Below are positions 1-6,035 of a stretch of 6,035 nt of DNA, piece after piece. The stretch is from Desulfatirhabdium butyrativorans (GTDB taxonomy: Bacteria; Desulfobacterota; Desulfobacteria; Desulfobacterales; JAIFKL01). Position 1 is the stretch's first letter, and every line of letters starts with the position of its first letter. The DNA is taken from positions 1-6,035 of the forward strand of contig DZCT01000317.1 of the NCBI GenBank assembly GCA_022736535.1, written 5' to 3'. Below the pieces are notes generated by a model. That model had not been told where the DNA came from. It was given only the letters and a program-made list of their open reading frames with translations, and did not search any database. The translations under genes were made by a program, and so were the position numbers.

Positions 1-2067
1 CTTACTTTTAAAACATCTCGCACAGAGGCAGAGCATTTTTTTCTGCCGGCATTCAGAGAAAGCGAACAACTCCTGCGTATGCCGATTCTTCCCGAACATC
101 TGACATGGGAGATGGGGAAAGAATGGCTTCTCGCCGAACTGTTAGGGTCCCTCGGAAAAAGATTGAATGCCGATGCGGTGATTGTTGACTTGAGAGCCGG
201 ATTCAGCGAGCTTTCCAGCCCCTTATTATTTGATCCTCGCGTGAACCGAGTCATTGTTTCCACGGCCTCGAGTCAGTCATTGGAAGGCACAAAACTTATT
301 CTCGAACAAAGCAGGAAAATAACGCCTGTTCTGAAACATCGAGATTATGAATCTCATGCGCCTCTGATGATTTTATCTATGATAAAAGAAGATTTTCAAG
401 ACAGCGAAGAAATTAAAGAGGCTGAGGAGCAGCTCACAGGATTGATAATTTCCGACAGCAATGAAACAGATTTTTTACCAAATAAAGAAATTGTCCTGAA
501 AACCCTTTTCGACGAAAATCTTCTTTGTACTAAAAATCTTGAAACGACCTTAGATAAATTAGATACGGCAGCGATGCACCGGATAATGGTAAATATCGCT
601 GATGAGAGATTTTTAAAAAAAGTCGAAGATAATTCTATTCTGAAAAAGGACAGCGATTCACCATCTGACAAAGAAACCCTTGAAGCACTGAGGCAGACAG
701 CAGAAAAATACCAATTTGCCGAAAGAGGAGAGGGAAAAAAGTTTCTGACGATTCAGCCCCTTAAAAAAATTGCCCATAAATTTCAACACACCTTGCCTGT
801 TGCAGTAGTTATGGGTGCGAAAGGTTCAGGGAAAACATTTATTTATCTTCAATTAGCGCGGCGTGAGGTATGGGGTGATTTTTTAAAAATGTTCGAGATC
901 GCCGGAGATGATGATATTTTTTTATATCCTTTGATTGCTTCAAGAAATCTCCAAGCAGAAGTGAAAAGAGATATTATTCAGAAATGTCAGAAGGCTGCGA
1001 TGCAGTCTGTCTCTGCCGACTTCAAGCCTTTGGCTGAAACCCAGATTAAGGAACGCATAGACAGAGAACTGGAAAAAGAAGTTAAAAACGACAGCTTATG
1101 GAAAAAATTCTGGTTGAAAATGATTGCCGACTCGCTTTGTTGCCGGGAAAATGAAAATTTGATGGAAGCCATCCAGAGCAAATTATCCGAACAGAATAAA
1201 AAGATAATTTTTCTGATTGACGGACTGGAAGACTATTTTCAGAATGTGGATAAATCCGAAGCGCAACAATCGGCGGTCCGTTCTCTATGTCAGGATATTC
1301 CGATAGCATTGCAGGAACTACCTGAAAACAGAGCCGGTATTCTTATTTTTGTCAGAAAAGATATTATTCAGTCGGCTATCCGACAGAATTTTCTTCAGTT
1401 TGAATCTCTTTACAAATCTTTTGAGTTAAAATGGGACCGCCATGAAGCCATGAGACTGATAATATGGCTGCTGAAGGCTATTCCTGAATATCAGAAGCAT
1501 TTCAAATTTGATGACTTTTCCATAGAAAAAGCATCGAAAGAAGATATTGAGAATGCCTTGAAACCCTTATGGGGATTAAAACTCGGCAGAGCTGATTCAA
1601 GAGAGGCAAATACGGTAAACTGGGTAATTGCAGCCCTGTCGGATTTCAAGGGGCAGCTTCAGGCGCGAGATGTTGTCCGTTTTGTCCGTTTTGCCAGCGA
1701 AGAAGCATTAACGGTTCCGAAATATGCCGGCAGACTGTTATCCCCTGCTGCGGTTAAAAATGCGCTGGATCCGTGCAGTAGTGAGAAAATTAAAGAGATT
1801 GAAACAGAGGTTGCCGTATTAAAGGATATTTTCGGAAAAATAAAAAATGCTGCTGAAGACATTCGGCAAATACCTTTTGACAAGGAAACTCTCCGGCTCG
1901 ATTCGGATGATATTGAGGTATTGACAAGACTGGGGGTAATCATACTGCATGAAAACAGATATTATATGCCTGAAATCATTAGGAGAGGATTAAATTTCAG
2001 GCTGGCAAAGGGAGCGAGACCTAAAGTTTTGATATTGCTTAAAAACTCTCTGAAAAATATAAGTTAA
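1..2067 (+). CDS. Large multi-domain P-loop ATPase (ParA/MinD-like tail + STAND/AAA-like domain + winged helix), 5' partial
   Basis: The frame is open from base 1, giving 688 visible residues. The first ATG, at 79, has no ribosome-binding site and lies inside conserved-looking sequence, so the real start is probably upstream. Numbering residues from that ATG, residues 1-90 resemble the end of a ParA/MinD-like (SIMIBI) ATPase: the strand VIVDLRAG (D37, R39, G41) recalls the DxRxG motif, followed by a strand VIVSTAS. Its KGGxGK/R P-loop would lie before the window. Residues about 100-230 are charged and helical. A second P-loop domain follows, with Walker A GAKGSGKT (246-253) and Walker B IIFLIDGLED (376-385). 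The end (about 600-662) looks like a winged helix, with LGVIILHENRYYMPEIIRRG. No signal peptide or membrane segment is visible, so it is probably cytosolic. By analogy it may be an NTP-driven switch or sensor, as in STAND-type proteins. Its substrate and partner are unknown. It is AT-rich compared with scpA. No terminator is visible before mce, 87 bases downstream. The ATPase call is firm; the family and role are not. Confidence 0.8.
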   Translation, partial: LTFKTSRTEAEHFFLPAFRESEQLLRMPILPEHLTWEMGKEWLLAELLGSLGKRLNADAVIVDLRAGFSELSSPLLFDPRVNRVIVSTASSQSLEGTKLILEQSRKITPVLKHRDYESHAPLMILSMIKEDFQDSEEIKEAEEQLTGLIISDSNETDFLPNKEIVLKTLFDENLLCTKNLETTLDKLDTAAMHRIMVNIADERFLKKVEDNSILKKDSDSPSDKETLEALRQTAEKYQFAERGEGKKFLTIQPLKKIAHKFQHTLPVAVVMGAKGSGKTFIYLQLARREVWGDFLKMFEIAGDDDIFLYPLIASRNLQAEVKRDIIQKCQKAAMQSVSADFKPLAETQIKERIDRELEKEVKNDSLWKKFWLKMIADSLCCRENENLMEAIQSKLSEQNKKIIFLIDGLEDYFQNVDKSEAQQSAVRSLCQDIPIALQELPENRAGILIFVRKDIIQSAIRQNFLQFESLYKSFELKWDRHEAMRLIIWLLKAIPEYQKHFKFDDFSIEKASKEDIENALKPLWGLKLGRADSREANTVNWVIAALSDFKGQLQARDVVRFVRFASEEALTVPKYAGRLLSPAAVKNALDPCSSEKIKEIETEVAVLKDIFGKIKNAAEDIRQIPFDKETLRLDSDDIEVLTRLGVIILHENRYYMPEIIRRGLNFRLAKGARPKVLILLKNSLKNIS

Positions 2068-5000
2068 AAATAAATCGGAAGCATAATCGTCAGATATGGT
2101 TTGCTGTAAAAAAGTCTTAACCGTAATTTAAAAAGTGAAAGGAACAAGGGAAAAATGAAAATCTTAAAAATTGACCATCTCGGCATTGCGGTCAACAGCA
2201 TTGATGAGGGAAAAAATTTCTGGTCGGCGATTCTGGGGCTTCATTTTGAAGGCACGGAAACCGTTGCGGAGCAGAAAGTCACCACCGCTTTCTTTCCGGT
2301 GGGCGAAAGCGAAGTTGAACTTCTGGAATCTACAGCACCGGACGGGCCTGTAGCAAAATATATTGAGAAAAAAGGTCAGGGCATCCAGCATGTCGCATTC
2401 CGCGTGGAGAATATTGAAGCAGCGTTGGAAGAATTGAAGGCAAAAGGCGTTCAACTCATTGACCAGCAGCCGAGAAAAGGCGCAGGCGGCGCAAAAATCG
2501 CTTTCCTGCATCCAAAAGCCACCAACGGCGTTTTGGTAGAACTGTGTGAAAGATAAAAGAAGTGAGAAGTGAGAAGTGAGAAGTAGAATCCACTTCTCAA
2601 TTCTCAATTTTTCAATTCTCAATTAAAAAAGGAGCGAAGTTAAAAGAAATGTCAGAGCATCCCCATATTCAGAAATGGAAAGAACTTGCAACCAAACAGT
2701 CCAAAGGCAAAGCGCCCGAGTCATATAACTGGAAGACGCCGGAAGGCATTCTGGTCAAACCCCTTTATACTGCCGAAGATATTGAAGGCATGGCGCATGT
2801 GAACACGCTTCCGGGATTGGCGCCTTATGTCCGCGGTCCCATGGCAACCATGTATGTCGGCAGACCCTGGACCATCCGCCAGTACGCGGGATTTTCCAGC
2901 GCAAAAGAATCCAACGCCTTTTACAGAAGAAATCTCGCTGCCGGTCAGATGGGCCTTTCCGTTGCCTTTGACTTGCCGACCCACAGAGGCTATGACTCGG
3001 ATCACCCCAGAGTCTTCGGAGATGTCGGAAAAGCCGGCGTTGCCATTGACAGCGTGGAAGACATGAAAATCCTGTTCGACCAGATTCCTTTAGATAAGAT
3101 GTCCGTGTCCATGACCATGAACGGCGCGGTTCTGCCCATTATGGCAGGCTATATCGTGGCGGCGGAAGAACAGGGCGTCAAACAGGCAGACCTGAACGGC
3201 ACGATTCAGAACGATATTCTCAAAGAATATCTCACGAGAAATACCTACATCTATCCGCCGGAGCCTTCGATGCGGATTGTCTCGGATATTATCGGCTACT
3301 GCTCCAAAAACATGCCCAAATTCAACACCATCAGCATCAGCGGCTATCACATGATGGAAGCCGGCGCGGATTCTGTGCTTCAGACCGCGTTCACGCTCGC
3401 GGACGGCGTTGAATATGTAAGAGCCGCATTGAAAGCTGGCTTGAGCATTGACAGCTTTGCGCCCCGACTGTCTTTCTTCTTCGGCGTGGGAATGAATTTC
3501 TTCATGGAAATCGCCATGCTGCGGGCTGCCCGCTTTCTCTGGCATCGGCTCATGAGTCAGTTCAATCCCAAAGATGTGAGATCATCCATGCTGAGAACGC
3601 ATGTTCAGACGTCCGGCTGGAGTCTGACCGCGCAGGACCCGTACAACAATGTCATCCGAACCACGCTGGAATGTCTCGCCGCCGCGCTGGGCGGCACGCA
3701 GTCGCTGCACACCAATTCCTTTGATGAGGCAATCGGCTTGCCCACCGATTTCTCAGCCAGAATCGCCCGGAACACGCAGATTATCGTTCAGGAAGAATCG
3801 CAGGTCTGTCATGTGATTGACCCGCTCGGCGGCTCGTACTACATCGAAGCCCTGACCGGCGGCATCATCGAGCAGGCGCAGAAAATCATTGATGAAGTTG
3901 AACAATTGGGCGGCATGGCAAAAGCGATTGCATCGGGAATGCCCAAGATGCGGATTGAGGAATCTGCGGCGCGTAAGCAGGCGCGCATCGAAAAGGGCAA
4001 AGACATTATCGTGGGCGTCAACAAGTATCAGCTTAAAGATGAGAAATTAGACCTTGAAATTCTCGAAGTGCCTGCTGCGGTGCGGGATGAGCAGGTTTCA
4101 AGACTGAAAGAGATGAAAGCCAAGCGAGACAATACGGCTGCCCGACAGGCGCTCGAAGCGGTTACCAAAGCTGCCGAAAGCGGCGGAAATCTTCTCGAAG
4201 CCTGCATCAATGCGGTGCGAGCAAGGGCGAGCGTGGGAGAAGTGTCGGACGCGATGGAAAAAGTTTTCGGAAGATATGTGGCGACAACCCAGTGTATTTC
4301 CGGCATCTATGCTGCGGAATTCGGAGACAGCGAAGTGATCTCTTCGGTGAGAAAAAGAACCGAGTCATTTATGGAAAAAACAGGTCGCCGGCCCAGAATC
4401 CTTGTCACCAAAATGGGGCAGGACGGACATGACCGGGGCATCAAAGTCATTGCCACAGCCCTTGCGGATTTGGGCTTTGACGTTGACATCAGCCCCATGT
4501 TCCAGACGCCCGAAGAAGCCGCGAAAATGGCGGTGGAAAATGACGTGCATGTGGTGGGCGCATCGAGTCTTGCCGCAGGGCATAAGGTATTGGTGCCGGC
4601 ATTGGTCAGCGAACTCAAGAAGTTGGGCGCAGATGACGTGCTGGTAGTGGTCGGCGGCGTGATTCCGCCCACAGATTATCAGTTCCTCTATGATGCAGGC
4701 GCAGTGGGCGTGTTCGGTCCCGGAACGCCGGTCACGGAGTCCGCAAACCACATTCTCAACGAATTGGAAAAGCGGCAGAAGTAATTCGACGAAAGCAAGA
4801 GGGTGAGGCATTGCTTTGCCTCACCCTTTAACTGAAACTTTAAGACATACAGCATAAAGACAAACCGATATGTTTTCACAGCAATACCAGATGACGCTGC
4901 CTGATTTTCATGAAAAACAAAAGCATAACAGGCATCTTAACAAATTGGATGAAAGAGATAAAAAAGTTCATGATTGGTATCGTTTTGTCTTGTCTTTTCC

Positions 5001-6035
5001 GCCTCATTTAGTAAGAGATTACTTGGAAGATTTTGGGATAAATAAACAGCATACCGTATTAGATCCGTTCTGCGGGACCGGTACCACGCTTGTAGAGTGC
5101 AAACTGAGAGGAATTGAGTGTATCGGCGTTGAAGCTGCGCCTTTTGCACACTTTGCCAGTTCTGTAAAAGCCGATTGGCATATTAAGCCGAACCTGTTTA
5201 AAAAATATGCTGAAAATATCGCTGATGATGTTCTGAATGAACTGAAAAAACAAGGTATTGATGATCGTATTCCTTTCAAGGGAGATATAAGAAAAATACC
5301 CTTAAAAAGCCTTGAACCGAAATCGGAAAAACTCTTAATTAAGAATTCTGTCAGTCCGGTTCCCTTGCATAAAGTTTTAACATTGCTTGCGCATATAGAG
5401 AAAAAAGCGGTTGAGCCTTATTATCGCCACGCCTTGTTAGCATTGGCGAAATCGCTTGTTTTCTCAATAAGCAATCTTCATTTTGGTCCCGAAGTCGGCG
5501 TAAAGAATATAAAATATGATGCTCCGGTGGTCAGTGCATGGTTATCTGAGATAAATAAAATGACAGGAGATATTAAATCGCTTATCGGTCAGGCGATGAC
5601 TGTCTGCAATGTTTTTTCAGGAGATTCACGCTATGTCAGCAAAATTGTTCCGCATAATTCGATTGATGCAGTTATTACATCGCCGCCTTATCCGAATGAA
5701 AAGGATTACAGCAGAACCACAAGGCTTGAATCCGTTGTTCTCGGATTTATGAAAGACAGAAAAGATCTGAAATCATTTAAAAAAAATCTTATTCGCTCAA
5801 ATACCCGCGGTGTTTATAAAGGCGATGATGATGATAAATGGGTAGAGAACAACGCAGAAATTCAACGGATTGCCAACGCAATAGAAGCACGCAGAATAGA
5901 ATTAGGGAAAACGTCTGGATTTGAAAAACTTTATGGCAAGGTGACAAAATTATATTTTGGCGGAATGGCTCGTCATTTAGCATCACTAAGAACTGTCTTA
6001 CGTCCAAATGCTCATTTGGCTTATGTTGTTGGAGA

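Overview
The window is bacterial DNA with four protein genes, all on the plus strand. The two middle genes are metabolic and complete. The two outer genes are accessory, and each is cut by a window edge. The middle pair, methylmalonyl-CoA epimerase (mce) followed by a full-length methylmalonyl-CoA mutase with its own B12 domain (scpA/Sbm/MutB type), points to a bacterium with a vitamin-B12-dependent propionate/methylmalonyl-CoA route to or from succinyl-CoA. The sequence does not fix the phylum.

Layout: (1) Positions 1-2067 hold the 3' part of a large P-loop ATPase gene. The frame is open to the first base, so the true start lies upstream. The visible protein has the tail of what looks like a ParA/MinD-like (SIMIBI) domain, then a second complete P-loop domain, then a winged-helix-like C-terminus. 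(2) Positions 2155-2556 are mce. (3) Positions 2557-2648 are an intergenic spacer built from 7-bp repeats in opposite orientation, which can fold into a long imperfect hairpin. (4) Positions 2649-4784 are scpA, followed by a strong hairpin terminator at about 4800-4829. (5) From 4870 to the window end runs the first 388 codons of a DNA methyltransferase with SAM-binding motif DPFCGTGTT and catalytic motif SPPY. It has no stop because it runs off the end. There is no gene-free stretch longer than 92 bases.

Epimerase and mutase catalyse consecutive steps: (2S)-methylmalonyl-CoA to (2R)-methylmalonyl-CoA, then (2R)-methylmalonyl-CoA to succinyl-CoA. They are probably co-transcribed and end at the 4800 terminator. 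The mutase chaperone MeaB and the propionyl-CoA/methylmalonyl-CoA carboxylase or decarboxylase genes are not in the window.

The outer genes are visibly more AT-rich than the mutase gene. By kind they are typical of defence or restriction-modification neighbourhoods (a multi-domain signalling-type ATPase and a site-specific DNA methyltransferase). No nuclease or other effector is visible, so a defence role is inference only. No tRNA, rRNA, CRISPR array, transposase or attachment site was seen.
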